NCBI GenBank assembly: GCA_905178155.1
Contig: CAJINV010000003.1
Coordinates: 10,113,979 to 10,177,978, forward strand
Length of the DNA: 64,000 bases
DNA from: Amoebophrya sp. A120
Taxonomy: Eukaryota > Sar > Dinophyceae > Syndiniales > Amoebophryaceae
Direction of reading: 5' to 3'
The translations under genes were made by a program, and so were the position numbers. Of this stretch, positions 24,705 to 35,874 are shown one piece after another. A model generated the notes under the pieces. The model saw only the letters and a program-made list of their open reading frames with translations, made no database searches and was not told the DNA's origin. Position 1 is the first letter of the stretch; every line of letters starts with the position of its first letter.

Positions 24705-27512
24705 ATGGCAACAAGCAACGATCAAAAGGGAGAAACTCCACAGGAGTTGCCAGACTCGGACGAGGACGAAGTGGAGCGCGACGAAAGTGTTCCGGTCGGC
24801 CTATCAAGCTGAAAAGTGCATCTAGTCCAAGATCGGAAGTAGGTGTTTGCACGATTATTGCATGGCTTTCTCCACGGCAACCTTGCATAACTACACAACT
24901 TTTCGATACAGCTGAGCATCACCCTGCGTTGGTTTGCGAAGTAGCAAACTCAATGCCTGTAGTTGTAGTTGTATCAATGGTAATCTTGATCATCAGCGCT
25001 GCTTGCCTCCATTCAGAAACAAAATGAACAGAATGCGTCGAACTTTCTCTATTTCCATGCGAGCACATGCATCGCGGCGGTAAGTGATACATCGTACGTC
25101 CGGATTGAGGGAACTTTTCATTTTCAGAAGGCAAAGCCTGGGGGGAGAGTAAGGACGTAGCAGAGCTCGAAAGCGAAAAGTGGTATTATTAGTAATATTG
25201 AAATTGATAATATGGATGCGTCAACTTACCCAAACTCAAAATACCCAAAAATTTTATTAGCGATTTTTTATAGCTAGAAAGAGTCTTGATTTCTAATGCC
25301 TAAAAGTAGTAGCTATGGTTAACTAGGTAGTAATTTATATAGCTAATTAAGGGCGTTTTCAGGCGTGTATAGAACCCGCAACCTCCGCGACCAACGATCA
25401 CGGATTCCGGGGAATCCGTGATCGTTGGTAGCGGAGGTTGCGCCTTCTACACACGCCTGAAAACATCCCTTTCAAAATAGCTATTTACCTTAACTAATGG
25501 GTGAGGATCAAAAAGTCTACAATTTTATAGCACATCTGCTGAAATTTGATTCGATTTTGATCTGTTTTATAATCTCCCCGTCGTTCATGTTGTTCATCAT
25601 TTCGTGAGTGATTTCGTGCTCTTTCGCGTCGGTCTGCATGTACGTTCTCCCTGCTCTCGTTCTCGCTATTCGTGAAAATAGATCCCAGCATTACAAACTT
25701 GCAGTTCATTCAGATCTCCTCGTTCCCAGAGCGCTCTCGATCTCGACTTTTATCGGTGGTCGTACTATTTTCTCTCTTTCTCGGTCTCGGCATTTGTGAG
25801 CAGATAGCCCATTAGCATTACAAATTCGATCCCGGTAGTCTTATTTTCTCTCTTTCTCGGTCTCGGCATTTGTGAGCGATATCCCACTAACATTAAAAAA
25901 TTCGATCTCGACTCGTATTTATTTTCTCTCTTTCTCGGTCTCGGCATTTCTTTGTGAGCAGATAGTCCATTAGCATTACAAATTCGATCTCGACTCGTTT
26001 TGTTCTCGGAGTGCTCGGCTCATCGCATCGGTTTTCTCCCTTTTTTTATTTTTGTCATTTCCAGCACGTTGTTCTCGTGATCTCATTGTTGGTGAGCCGG
26101 CACCCCTGTCCACTTTGAGTTCCTGTGTCACGATGAACAAGCGAGCACTCCCATCCATTTCTTCATCCTTACCTGCTTCACAGAGCAGTGAAGATTTTGT
26201 TGGTGAGACGGCAGGGGCAGTAGTGCTGTTCATTCTTTTCAGATCATCTTTTTCTTCGACACATCGGTCGTGCGAGTGCTTCTCGGTGAGCGTTTTTTCG
26301 TTACGAGTGCTTGAGCGGGCACCTGTCTTCTTCTCTCAACTCAAACCTAGCCTGATTCCGTGCAATGTCCTTTGCATGTTTTATGCATGACAAATTGCGA
26401 TTTTCTTTCTTATTTACCTTAACTAATAAACGTAGATTTAACGGCGCCGGATAGTAAGTCCGGACTCTAAGTAGTTAATTAAAATGGCTAGTTAAATTTT
26501 TGGGTAAGTTGAGTTTGGGTAAGTTGACGCAGTCATAGATAATGAAAAAATATGTCTTTAATTGTCATAGTCGTACGCATTCATCACCGGCATCTACTTG
26601 TTGTCGCTATACTTGAGTTCAGCCATAGGAGGAGCGAGATTCGAACGGGCGAAAAGGAATTTGTAATGCGCGCCCGCCTCTACGGCAGCGGCAGAAATGC
26701 GCACGAATCCGTGTGAGGTTGACGTTCCCTGAACGACCAATGATCTCGCGACCCGAGCAACGTATCGCGCTGTTGATCCTGTGGACACTGCTGCTGTGAC
26801 GAACACTGTCTGATCCACTATCATGTAGAGACAGACCCCCCGGGGCAAGTGGCTCCTGTGAAAAAGGCGGCGCGCAGGCGCGTGCGTGCGAGCCCAATGT
26901 AGGGCGTGGAGGGCGGCGGGATGAAATTTCGAGCAGGGGCTCAATCAACCCGAAGGCTTCGCCGGGTTTCGCTGGACAATTAGAAATATTTCATCTCGCT
27001 CGAACAAAGGAACTGACGCTACTCGATTAAATAGATTATATAAATTTAGATGTAGGCTACAGTGACCTACTTAAAACTTCAATTTGCAGTATAGATATAG
27101 AATATCTTGTAAAATAGTTGTCGGCATCGGCAAGTAGAAGCACGATACCAAGAAAGCAGACAGAGCAGCGAACATTATTGCTGCGTCAGTCATCTGCATG
27201 GCAAGAAATGCTGCAAAGTTTAACTTTGATGAAAGGTTTTATGTAAAAAAATGGACTCAATAAATAACTGATCTTGCTAGGCAAGATCATCTTTATATTC
27301 GTAGAGAGCGAGGAAATCAAAACAACAGGGCCACGTTGTCGCCGAAGACAAAGGCAAAAGCTAAAGCAAAGGCCGATCCGCTGGCGACCATTGCAAGCTC
27401 GAGTGGCAAGCCGCCAACAGAAGAATATGCAGAGCGGTTCGACAAAGTTCTTGAAGAATTGCCCGAGGATCTCGGGGAACTCGAGTCCGTCTCCGAACAG
27501 GAGGAGTCGTGA
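24705..27512 (+). CDS. Probable small acidic protein, first and last exons
   Basis: A start exon at ATG 24705 (context CTACCATGGCA) encodes MATSNDQKGETPQELPDSDE followed by DEVERDES. A terminal exon from about 27281 to TGA 27510 encodes a Lys/Ala stretch (KTKAKAKAKA) and then EEYAERFDKVLEELPEDLGE with an acidic end. I link them because both are acidic, on the same strand, and nothing else lies between, but the join is not proven; possible donors are the GT strings after 24785. If correct, the intron contains the 1.3-kb inverted-repeat element at 25217. No family recognised. Confidence 0.35.
25351..25469. repeat. Long palindrome (cruciform-capable)
   Basis: Two arms of about 58 bases separated by 2 bases (centre at 25409). 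The innermost 17-18 bases (CCAACGATCACGGATTCC and its complement) are perfect; only a few mismatches occur over the whole arm. Lies inside the 1.3-kb element. Confidence 0.9.
25745..25990. repeat. 76-bp tandem repeat, three copies plus a degenerate one
   Basis: TATTTTCTCTCTTTCTCGGT plus CTCGGCATTT at about 25767, 25842 and 25919, followed each time by a GTGAGC…CATTA…CATTACAAATTCGATC tail. A diverged copy may lie at about 25660. Inside the 1.3-kb element. Confidence 0.8.
26594..26944 (-). CDS. Unrecognised reading frame, doubtful
   Basis: A 116-codon frame on the minus strand just beyond the right end of the inverted-repeat element, ending YKFLFARSNLAPPMAELKY. It is the only minus-strand frame whose sequence looks at all protein-like (mixed composition, not repeat-derived). 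All other supported genes are on the plus strand, so I give it little weight. Confidence 0.15.
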   Translation of the reverse strand: MSPCSKFHPAALHALHWARTHAPARRLFHRSHLPRGVCLYMIVDQTVFVTAAVSTGSTARYVARVARSLVVQGTSTSHGFVRISAAAVEAGAHYKFLFARSNLAPPMAELKYSDNK

Positions 27513-27899
27513 TGGCCACAGATTCTGCAGGCGCAAAGGCAAGAACGAGAGGAAATGGCTGGAGACGCGGATATGAAAGTTTTCTTTTTCCGCCTCCACG
27601 TGAAGCGATTCGCTGCTGGGCCATTCACTGGCGCGAGCGAGAGACTCTATCGTCCATCAAAAGTGCAGCGCTGGCCGTCCATTGCGGAGTGTCTCACCAT
27701 CAGAAGTGCGAACTGCGAGGAGCGGGGCGCACCGCCTCGAGCTCGGAAGTTCGATCGCTGCGCTAAGTGTACACAGATAGAGCTTTCGGGTAGCCCATGG
27801 ACGCACGAGCAATTGATGCGCATTGATTCTCACAGATTTTCTGTAGCGATCGGCGTGATCATTAGCAACTACGTTGCTTGATATAATTTTCATTTTTAC

Positions 27900-28042
27900 G
27901 AGGTCATGATATGCAAGAAAAAAACACCATATACAACGAGTAAATAGCAATATTTCATGCCCTGCAAGAAATTGCGCTGGAAAAAATTGCAAAAGTGTGA
28001 TCTGATTGTATGATGGTGTTTTTTTCTTCCATGATACATGAG
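27900..28042 (+). mobile_element. Short introner-like element, 140 bp, direct repeat GAG
   Basis: GAG at 27900 and 28040. Left end TCATGATATGCAAGAAAAAA and right end complement CATGTATCATGGAAGAAAAA share a 16-base identical block AAGAAAAAAACACCAT. It ends five bases before ATG 28048, so it could be a 5'UTR intron. Confidence 0.5.
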
Positions 28043-28047
28043 CAGAA

Positions 28048-28168
28048 ATGTCTGCGCTTGCGCCTGCACCAAATTGGAATTCCGAGATAGTTCCGCTGTT
28101 CAACCCTCCTCGTCCAGGAGGTCAGTGTGTTGCACTCGGTGCACTTCAGCGAAGATCCATAGTCAAAA
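28048..28168 (+). CDS. First exon of an unrecognised gene
   Basis: ATG 28048 opens MSALAPAPNWNSEIVPLFNP followed by PRPGGQCVALGALQRRSIVK, then a strong GTAAGT donor at 28169 (phase 1). The following exon was not found; the frame read through the donor stops at 28239. The 28.2-29.28 kb stretch holds no other exon I can support. Confidence 0.4.
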
Positions 28169-29278
28169 GTAAGTGCTTCTCCTTTCGTCCACTCGGTATA
28201 TTTGAGATTGACAGATACTCTAATTCGGTCACAGCATAAGATTCATAGGAGGAGAAGGAACTCTTCAGCGTACACGTCTTTCTTGAAATGACTAGGGTTT
28301 ATCCATTTCTTTCATTCGCTCTATTAATTGTGCTTGGAACAATTGTTCTCGTCAAATCTCGTACAGGCATGAGCAGGAGTTTTTAGCAGAACGCAACTAG
28401 ACTGCACCAGTGCGGCCCAGGCTGTTTTTGGTCTGATAAATGCACTTATGTGCGTGCGCGATCTCGAATAACTCGCCTCTGCATGCTCTTCTTCGTCGGG
28501 ATCATCTTTAAACGTGGATGCGGGTGGCCAGAGTCTGGCTGTTAGCCATGTGGGGGATGCCGTGAGGAAAACTTCGCTCTCTCGCCCGGCTCTCGGCTTA
28601 CTTTTTTGTGCAGGCCCTAGAACCTCGCGCCCTCTTGCATCAGGGTGCCCCAGCTTATATATCTGGCACCAGTTTCCTGTATTGTTTTTGTCTCATCTTG
28701 GAACGGCACGGGATTGCGTTCCTTAACGTTCGAAGACACAAGGTTGCCCTTCTAAGACTATCCACTGTCTAAATTTATTTGGGAGCCAGAGGCCACAGTC
28801 TCAAAGAAAAAAATGAAGCTGGAGGGGTTAGCCCGACTGCCCGCTCCGCCCATTCCTCAAGGTCGCTATCGGTGCTTGTCAGTGTTAACGTGTGCACTCG
28901 TGCGCGCCCACGAAATTGGTACGCTACCTTCGTCGCCTGGTGGGGGCCCGCGCCGCTAGCACTCGGCGGTCCGCGTCACGACAAATACGAAAACAGTTTG
29001 CGCAGTTTACCTGCGTAGTTGTGTCAAAATAACGCATATTAATACTATTGGACATTGCCAAATGTTTTTGCATTTTCAAACCCCCGCGCCCCCTTATTTG
29101 GATCTGGTCCAAAAAATAAAAACCGAAGGGCGCGGCGGGCATCCTGCTCGAGAGAAAAAGGCCGAGCGCGAAAAGTGCCAAAATTACGAGCGCGACCCAC
29201 AGCATTTTGCGGATTCAACAAGGGCCCCGGGAGGTGATTCCATTTGTTGAATAATATTCAGCAAGGTCCGACACAAAC

Positions 29279-30236
29279 AAAAGCCCCCCGGCCACGCAAA
29301 AACGGAATAAGATTTCAAGGCGCGCGCGCGTAATGCGCGCACACGCGTAACGCGTACAGGCGGGCGCGTAGCGCGCCCCGCGTCGCGTAACGCGCGAGCC
29401 ACGCGGGGGGGGCCGGGCGGGCAGGCGGCAGGGGCCGACAGCTGGCGGGGGCGGGGGAGGGGGGGCCGGCCCGGGGTGGGGGCCGGGCAGGTAGGCGGCA
29501 ACATGCGGGGGCGCGCCCCCCAAGCGGCCGCGGCCCCCGGCAGGGGGCGGCAGCGGGCGGGGGCGGGGAATGGGGGGAGGCGCGCCCCCCGGCGGCCGCG
29601 GCTCGGGGCGGGAGGGAGCCGGGCTGGCTGGCGGCAGGAGGCGGGGGCAGTAGCAGGGGGTGGGAAATGGGGGCGGCAGCGCCCCTCCGGCGGCCGCGGC
29701 TCGGAGCGGGGCGGGGAATGGCCGCAGCAGGCAAGCGGCCGGGGTCGTCCGCAGCGAAGCATGTGCGGGGGGGGGGCGGAGGTCGGGCGCGGCTGCAGGC
29801 GGGGGGCGGGGACGGCAGCATGCTGCGGGGGCACCAAGGTAGGTTTCCCAACCGGCGTTGGGGGCCGGGAACTGGCGAGGACAGGCAGGCAGGCCGCGCG
29901 ATTAGCCAGCGCGCATGTGCATCGCGGGCAGGCGCGACGGGCTAAGTAATGCCCTCCCCTGCGGCTGGTGAACAGCACCACGCGGGGACAGACGAGGGCG
30001 CCGCGACCCGATGGGGGACCGTTGCCGATGGATTCTTCAAGGGCTGCGCGCCTCAGCGCGGCTGGACGACACCGACAGCGCTTTTTGCTTTTAGCGTTTG
30101 GACAGAATTCTTGGCGCGCAGTTTCTTTTTCGAACGAACGACAACGCGCTGGGCTTTTGCACCTAGTCGCACTAATTTTGCAGCCTTCAGTCTGTAAGTT
30201 TTTGCGTAAATTGTGGCCTGGCTTCTTACCCTAGTA
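29279..30236 (+). mobile_element. GC-rich dispersed element, copy A
   Basis: Same element as the inverted copy at 49979-51346. It begins with GGCCACGCAAAAACGGAA, passes through CGCG-rich text, then an array of units of about 55-65 bp containing GCGGCCGCGGC and GGCGGGGGCGGGGAATGGGG, and ends with a unique tail that includes GAAGGCTGCGCGCC-like text, TTCGAACGAACGACAACGCG and CAGTCTGTAAGTTTTTGCG, finishing at TACCCTAGTA. Long frames on both strands (for example 29184-29981) are a by-product of the GC bias. No transposase. Confidence 0.8.
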
Positions 30237-30260
30237 AGTAAGTAAGTAAGGAAGTAAGTA
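30226..30260. repeat. GTAA microsatellite
   Basis: About seven copies of GTAA (AGTAAGTAAGTAAGTAAG, then GAAGTAAGTA) directly at the right edge of GC-rich element copy A. From here to 30945 no exon is supported. Confidence 0.9.
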
Positions 30261-30945
30261 TCAATACCTGCCGACTCGTGGGCAGCTTCGTTTCCTTCAG
30301 CCGAACCGACGGTAGTTTTTGTATACGCCGTGGCTTTTCGATACTTCTCTGTTTTGCATGCAATCGGAAAGCCGCGTCTCATCCTTATGGTCTCGGAAGA
30401 CGTTCTTGTATGTTTTTGGGAACACGCACCTACCAGCCCGAGGAGTTGCGGGAGCCCGAAAAATTGACAAAGCCACTGCTTCTGTTGGCAAATTTCGCTC
30501 TTCGTCAGTGAGCATGGCAAGCGCCCACAATTTTCAGCTGCGTCATTTTTATTTATTTCTGTTTGCGTGATATCGATTTCGATATGGTAAGTTAAGTATT
30601 CTTCGGAATCAATAATCATTGATGTTCCACATCCACCGAAAGAGAGGCTAAGGACACCGTTTCAGCGTGGAGGTGTGTATGCGTATGCCATGGTGTACCC
30701 CATCGTGCAGTACGTAGAGTTGTCTACGACGCAACTCGTTGCGAGTGTGAAGATCGTGAGCAAATTTACAACATGAAGTTCTCTCATCATTGCAAGAAAA
30801 TAAAAGTTGTATCAAAAGCAAAGCCAAAAGATGACTGTTGCGACACGTTGCAAGTGTAGCGCGAGCTCCTGCAAAGGCACTTTGTTTAAGTTTATGTTAA
30901 GTGATACCAGTCACTGAAGCCCAATTTTAGACGCGCCAGCGCAGA

Positions 30946-31350
30946 ATGATCTTCTCGCATCTGGCTTCCCCGGCGTTCTCATACTGGTCAGTGCATTGTG
31001 CTTCGGGCGCACTAGCCGTTGCTTTGGGAGCCTTCGGTGCGCACGGGCTGAAGGGCCGGGGCCTCGATACAAGGATGCTGGAGGTATGGGATACAGGGGT
31101 GCGGTACCAGTTTGTCCATTCGCTTCTTGGACTCTTCGCCGTCATGCACCGACACGTTGAGGTAAAAAGCGGCAGCACCCATCCCGCCAGTCATAACTAT
31201 GGCTCGCTCTTAGCGGGTATTGGTAATCTGCTATTTGCGGGAAGTTTGTACGGCATAGTGCTCACGGATATCAAGAAACTTGGGATAATCACCCCGATCG
31301 GGGGACTGCTCTACATTGCCGCGTGGTTGTGCGTGGCAGCAGACCTATGA
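30946..31350 (+). CDS. DUF423 / TMEM256-family membrane protein
   Basis: Complete 134-residue single-exon frame, ATG 30946 to TGA 31350. Family hallmarks: SGALAVALGAFGAHGLKGR (residues 20-38), LEVWDTGVRYQFVHSLLGLF, then LLAGIGNLLFAGSLYG and ITPIGGLLYIAAWL. Length matches the family (about 110-140). Four hydrophobic segments (about 15-32, 48-64, 85-104, 112-131) give the usual four-helix inner-membrane protein. Function of the family is not established; in eukaryotes TMEM256 is commonly found in mitochondrial or surface-membrane fractions. It is the only clearly intronless gene in the window. Confidence 0.92.
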   Translation: MIFSHLASPAFSYWSVHCASGALAVALGAFGAHGLKGRGLDTRMLEVWDTGVRYQFVHSLLGLFAVMHRHVEVKSGSTHPASHNYGSLLAGIGNLLFAGSLYGIVLTDIKKLGIITPIGGLLYIAAWLCVAADL

Positions 31351-33578
31351 CTAATGAGTTGCATTTTTTTCCATGAGGACTCGAGGGAGATGAAAAACGA
31401 AGTACGAGGAAGGTGGGAAAAATGAAAACGAAGAAGCACGGTGTTCTGCTTTTGCTAGAACTAACTAAAAAGGTACAAAGGAAAGGAGGATGGCGCGCGA
31501 CTGCAATAGCACGAAGACATGTCCTCGCATACAATGCGTGTGGTTTCTCCCTGCTATCGCAACAATCGTGTATTATCGTAACGGTTGCTGCGACCCGTCA
31601 ACGAACTTAATTCGACATGTTAGCAGGCTATCGCTGTTGTATAGAGAGGATTTACAGTTAAAGTTTTACCTTGTTCGCCGCAACAGACAGTAGACGAGGA
31701 AGCAAACATCGTCGTGTGAGTAGACGAAGCGATCGCATATAAATGTAAGTCTGAGTTTTAACAAAACAGAAACGCTGCCACTGCCAGCAGTGGTGGTGCC
31801 AGAATTGGAAAAATTGCACGTAAAGCAGAGGAGCAGGGACAGGGAGCGAGAAGGTGAGAGACCTCGGACTCGGAGATGCAAAACTTCCGGTATTGGCTAC
31901 AAAGCGCCTTCGAGCTAGTGCATTCGAATCTCGTTGTAATGGTAATACCTACTTATTGATTCGTAATCGTCGACAGGGCCACTCTTTTTATCTCGGAGAT
32001 GTTCGTCATCGCATCCTCGACAGCAAGGTAATTGAACATGGAGAAAAGTGTCTGTGAGTACTTCTCCACCATGTAGTACCAGCCCCACGGTAGATCTGTA
32101 CAATCCGAAGACCGTAATATCCTCATTGATGCAGTTGTACGTTGTGCTTGTGTCCCCCTCAAAATGAATGCTTCAAAACGCGCGGGCGCGCGTAACACGA
32201 CTAACATATGTGACATTCGCCCGCATGACGTGCGGGCGCATAAGGCACTGCGCACGGCACACGGTGGACGGTAGCGCGTAGGTGCAGCAGCAGGTTAGGG
32301 CGCGGTGGCAGGCGGGGGTGGGAAATGGGGAAGGAGCAGCGCGCGGGGGCAGGGGAGCAGGCGGGGGCGGGGAATGGGGAGGCTGCGGCTCCCGGTGGCC
32401 AGAAGTGTGCGTCCGCTGCGCAGCGGGACCAGGCGGGGGCCACTACACATCGGCACGCGGGGGGAGAAATCGGAGGGCGCCCCTCCCCCCTGCGGCCGCG
32501 GGGAACGGGAGCTCGGCCTCCCCGGGAGTACACGGTGCGGACAGACAGCGCAATCAGGCGGCGCGAGCAGGCAGCCTGGCAGCCGGATCGGGCCGGCGGC
32601 GGGCCACGCTCCCCCTGCAGCCGCTACCGGCTGCTGCAGAACGGCAGACAAGGTCGCGGAACGGCGCAGCGGTGGTTGGGAACGCGCCGATGGGTGAGAG
32701 CGGGGAGTGGCGGTCGGTGCCATCCCCTGCAAACGGTGCTGGCGGTTCTCGTAGAGTCAGGCATGTACCTTCTATGTATAGATACTGCTCACACATACGA
32801 TTACGAAATCGATTGTGTTTTTGCTTTCCTTCGTTTTTCAACGAACTGGAGACTCTTGTTTACGCAAGTGCTCGCTCGGGCCAACCATTATGCTCAGATC
32901 TTTGCACGAGCCACGTCTGGTATTCTGCAGTTCCTTGCTTTTGATGTTGCCGGTTACACGTCAGGTCAAGGACATGTGGCGAGCTGCTCGGCCCTGACAG
33001 CCCTTGGGAGGTTGATTTTTCCACATGCAAGAGGAGCTATTGTAGAGCACTTGTGAAGCACAGCTCTGGTGAGTCTTCAGGCCTGCTAACATTACGCAAC
33101 TCCTCGCTCTTGCTTGGCCGTTCGTTGGGGCGAGGGTTTGTCTTGTTGCGATGACAAAGCTTCTTGGTCAAAGGACTTGCTCTTAGGACGCGTCTAGAGC
33201 ATATTTGTTCAGACAGTAACGCGCATGCCATGAGATGGGAGCATCGGACTGCGTTTGATATTGCTCCTGCTTTACACTTCTTGTATTTGCCAGGGGTCAC
33301 CCTCACCTGGCTTCCTGCCCTAGTAAAAAGTTAGATTGATATCAACATTATCTAAATTTTATCCGCATCTGATAGATAAATAGATATAGAAATAGTGCCT
33401 GAGACTGGCGTCGTGCCTCTTGCTCTTCAGTTTATCTGTTGCGCGAATATTTGCAGTCTGTTTGGCTAAATCTACATGTAGCTTTTGTGGATTCTTGCGA
33501 AGACCGCCTCAAGCTGGGGCGACGTGCGACTTGTGCTATTGGCAACACACTAGCCCACACTCCAACTTCTATCGTTGA
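31351..33578. other. Intergenic, with a diverged GC-rich element
   Basis: About 32170-32740 is a partial, diverged third copy (C) of the GC-rich element: it opens TTCAAAACGCGCGGGCGCGC and contains GGCAGGCGGGGGTGGGAAAT and GGCGGGGGCGGGGAATGGGG as in copy A; its right tail is not recognisable. A frame at 31854-32020 (YLLIRNRRQGHSFYLGDVRH) and one at 32830-33056 could be exons but lack support. 33300-33570 is AT-rich and empty. Confidence 0.5.
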
Positions 33579-35039
33579 CAAGACATAGTACGGGCCAGCT
33601 ACGGTTCCGAGTGGCGGAATCTGACGCCGTGCGTGGCCTGCAGTTCAACATCTTCAACATCCACATCGGGCAACGAAACCTCGTGTCTCCTCCACGCCAA
33701 GCAGCTAGGACGATACCGTGAAGCTGTCTACTATCGGGACAAAAAGGGATCATTGCGTGCACGGCTCACTGTCGGTACGGAGTGCCGTCGTTTCGGACAG
33801 TAATACCAAGTACGGAGAGAAGTGGCAGTTGCAGAAGTGCGTTGGAACAAAGCTGTAGCAGCAGAGCATCGGCACTCTTCTCTGCCTCTGCATTATCCAA
33901 AGAAGTTTCGACGTGCAGTACTCAACATTGTTGTTCTGTTTGACAACCTGTAGGAGCCAGAACCTTCACCATCGACCGCGTTGGACGCAAACTTTCCCGC
34001 TTCATTATTTGCATTTCCTGTGGAAGTGACAACAAACGCAATCTCCAACGAAGCCGAAGATCGTCCCGCGAGCGAAGGCCTTCTTTCCCGGCAAGGAAGT
34101 ATCCAGAACCACAGGCGTCTACTTTACTGTTCGGCCTGGTTTCAGGTAGACTGGCTGCGACGGTAGTTTCCAAATCCACATCCCCTCATCGTGAAGATCG
34201 CACGATTTTATTTCAGATCGCCCTCGTCTTCAGGATCAGGAGATTCGCGCAACGGGATATTCCGGAGAAGGCCGCCGCGTCCCTTCCTGTGGAAGGAAAT
34301 AGAATACCGACAAAGAACAACTACAATAACCTATCCACTGCAAAGAATGCGTCTGGGTCTGTAGCACTAGCACTTCAGATGCAGCTTGTATATGAGCCTG
34401 CACCTTCCGGCTTCCGAACCTAGTCGGTGGTGAGGAGCCGTGCAAGAGCCAGTTGTATAAATCGGCTTTGTACCGCCTTTTTCGATCCCCATGCATTAGA
34501 AAAGTTCTATATTTGAGTGTGACACAAAGTGCGCAGCTAATGTTCCTTTCTTATAGAGAATGCCAGGTGTACTGCTCATGGCTCAGGCTTATTGCCCGAG
34601 CTGGTTGATAAAATCGGGCGCGCGTCTCGCACTAGGGCCTCACGTGGCTTTGGTCTACTTTGACTAGGCCAGTCATTTTTATTCCCAAATGGGGCACCCG
34701 TGACAGCCGGTGTAAAGAAACTGATGTGCAGACGAGATTTTGTAAGTATGTCTATGCTTGTGTCGCCCACCAGTGCCAGCCTTCGAAGACCCAGATCAAA
34801 AATATTTTTTGCATTTACATATTCATAACGTGCGATCGCTCGTCTGTTTTGCGCAGAAACCAACACGAGGAGACATGAAACCCACAAAACCCTCGACGTT
34901 TTCTTGTCATTATTTCGCAGATGCGAAATTGGACAACTCTACTGACCCCAGTTTGATGTTTACGTCTCGGCAGTGTTTTTATGATAATATTGATAGAGTA
35001 TTTATACTAGCCACGTATGCTCCGCCTGTGGAAGTATGA
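33579..35039 (+). CDS. Unrecognised multi-exon gene
   Basis: Open exons on the plus strand: about 33579-33790 (SYGSEWRNLTPCVACS…, Ser/Thr-rich, then LGRYREAVYYRDKKGSLRAR); 33955-34145 after CAACCTGTAG (EPEPSPSTALDANFPASLF…) with donor GTAGAC; 34217-34330 after TTTATTTCAG (IALVFRIRRFAQRDIPEKAA); then, across an introner at 34326-34829, VRSLVCFAQKPTRGDMKPTK to a stop at 35037. The last two joins are phase-0 and in frame. The first two exons are joined only tentatively and the start is missing. No domain recognised. The 3' end abuts the 0.8-kb repeat at 35009. Confidence 0.45.
34326..34829 (+). mobile_element. Introner-like intron, 499 bp, direct repeat ATAAC
   Basis: ATAAC at 34326 and 34825. 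Excision joins IPTKNNYNN to VRSLVCFAQKP in frame. Left end CTATCCACTGCAAAGAATGC then GTCTGGGTCTG; right end complement contains AATGCAAAAAATATTTTTGA then TCTGGGTCT: inverted ends. Confidence 0.7.
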
Positions 35040-35866
35040 AACAAAATTCAATTACCCGCTAGACCGAAAAACAAAAAAGAGAGCCAGATGAGCAGGAGCT
35101 CAAAAATAAAAAACGAAAAGCCAGGGACAGAAGCAGCTCCGCCCCGTTTGCAGTTGCGGTTGTAAGCAGATCCTGACTGCGGTCGCAAGCAGTTTTTGCG
35201 GTTGTGAGGCGTAAGCGCGGCAGCTGTGCTAACAACTGTGAGCAGTTGTTGTGGCTGGAGTGGTTTTTGCGCCACTTTTCTGCATACCGCGGCTGTCATT
35301 CTTCGTGCCAAATTATGGGCAGGGCTCCACAGGCGAGAACGGTCCCTTGCTTTTCCACCCGATGCAGGCACTGAGTACCGAGATCGTTATGCTTAGGCTT
35401 GTTTGCCTCCCGCCAGCTCTTCAAGACTTTGAAAACCTGGGGCGTCGTTCTTCCTTTCAGCGCCGCGCGCGCTTTTTTCAGCCAGCTTTGACGACCTTGC
35501 CTCCTATTTTTGTTGCTTGTCGAATTCAAAAGGTTTGCAAGTTCTGCTGTTGGCCCTCATCTTCAAGCTTTGCCTTTTCTTTTGCTTTCAACTTTCACTT
35601 TTTGACTTTAGCGCTTTCTTTTAATTTTTACCCGTAGCTTAGTTTTTAGCTTTTGCTTTTAGTTTTGCCTTTTTTAGTTTTCTTTTTTAGTTTTTTCTTT
35701 TAGTTTTTCCTTTTAGTTTTTCCTTTTAGTTTTTCCTTTTAGTTTTTCCTTTTAGTTTTTACTTTTAGTTTTTACTTTTAGTTTTTACTTTTTGGCTTTT
35801 GCCTTGTTGAAGTTGCGGAGTAATTGTTTGGCCATCACGACTTTAGTCTTAGCAAGGGATAGATTT
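35009..35866 (+). repeat. 0.8-kb dispersed repeat, copy 1
   Basis: Matches 39089-39897 in the same orientation at roughly 90% identity. Starts near TACTAGCCACGTATG, includes CCGCTAGACCGAAAAACAAA, TGCGGTTGCGGTTGTAAGCA-like text, CCCTTGCTTTTCCACCCGA and CTTGTCGAATTCAAAAGGTT, then a T-rich array of a 13-15 bp unit (TTTTAGTTTTTCC, about ten copies, 35640-35800), and ends TTAGCAAGGGAT. Copy 1 holds about 45 bases (near 35380-35435) that copy 2 lacks. Confidence 0.85.
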
Positions 35867-35874
35867 ATGGTATC

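Larger units (their letters stand above)
25217..26531. mobile_element. 1.3-kb element with terminal inverted repeats
   Basis: Left end starts TGCGTCAACTTACCCAAACT; the right end, read on the other strand, starts with the same 20 bases and continues with the same pattern of CTTACCC/CCCAAAAATTTWA for over 40 positions. No frame inside encodes a transposase, so this is a non-autonomous element. Internal parts: a near-perfect palindrome (25351-25469), a 76-bp tandem array, and ATTTACCTTAACTAAT repeated at about 25481 and 26411. No target duplication touches the ends; GATAAT occurs close outside both sides (25206 and about 26538). Confidence 0.8.

Noticed and set aside
26600-26660. tRNA gene suggested by a TTCGAATC-like loop
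   Set aside because: No acceptor stem, D-arm or anticodon arm could be drawn around it; the same holds for TTCGAATC at 31922.
26594-26944. Minus-strand gene beside the 1.3-kb element
   Set aside because: Listed only as doubtful: no start, neighbour exon or family, and opposite to every supported gene.
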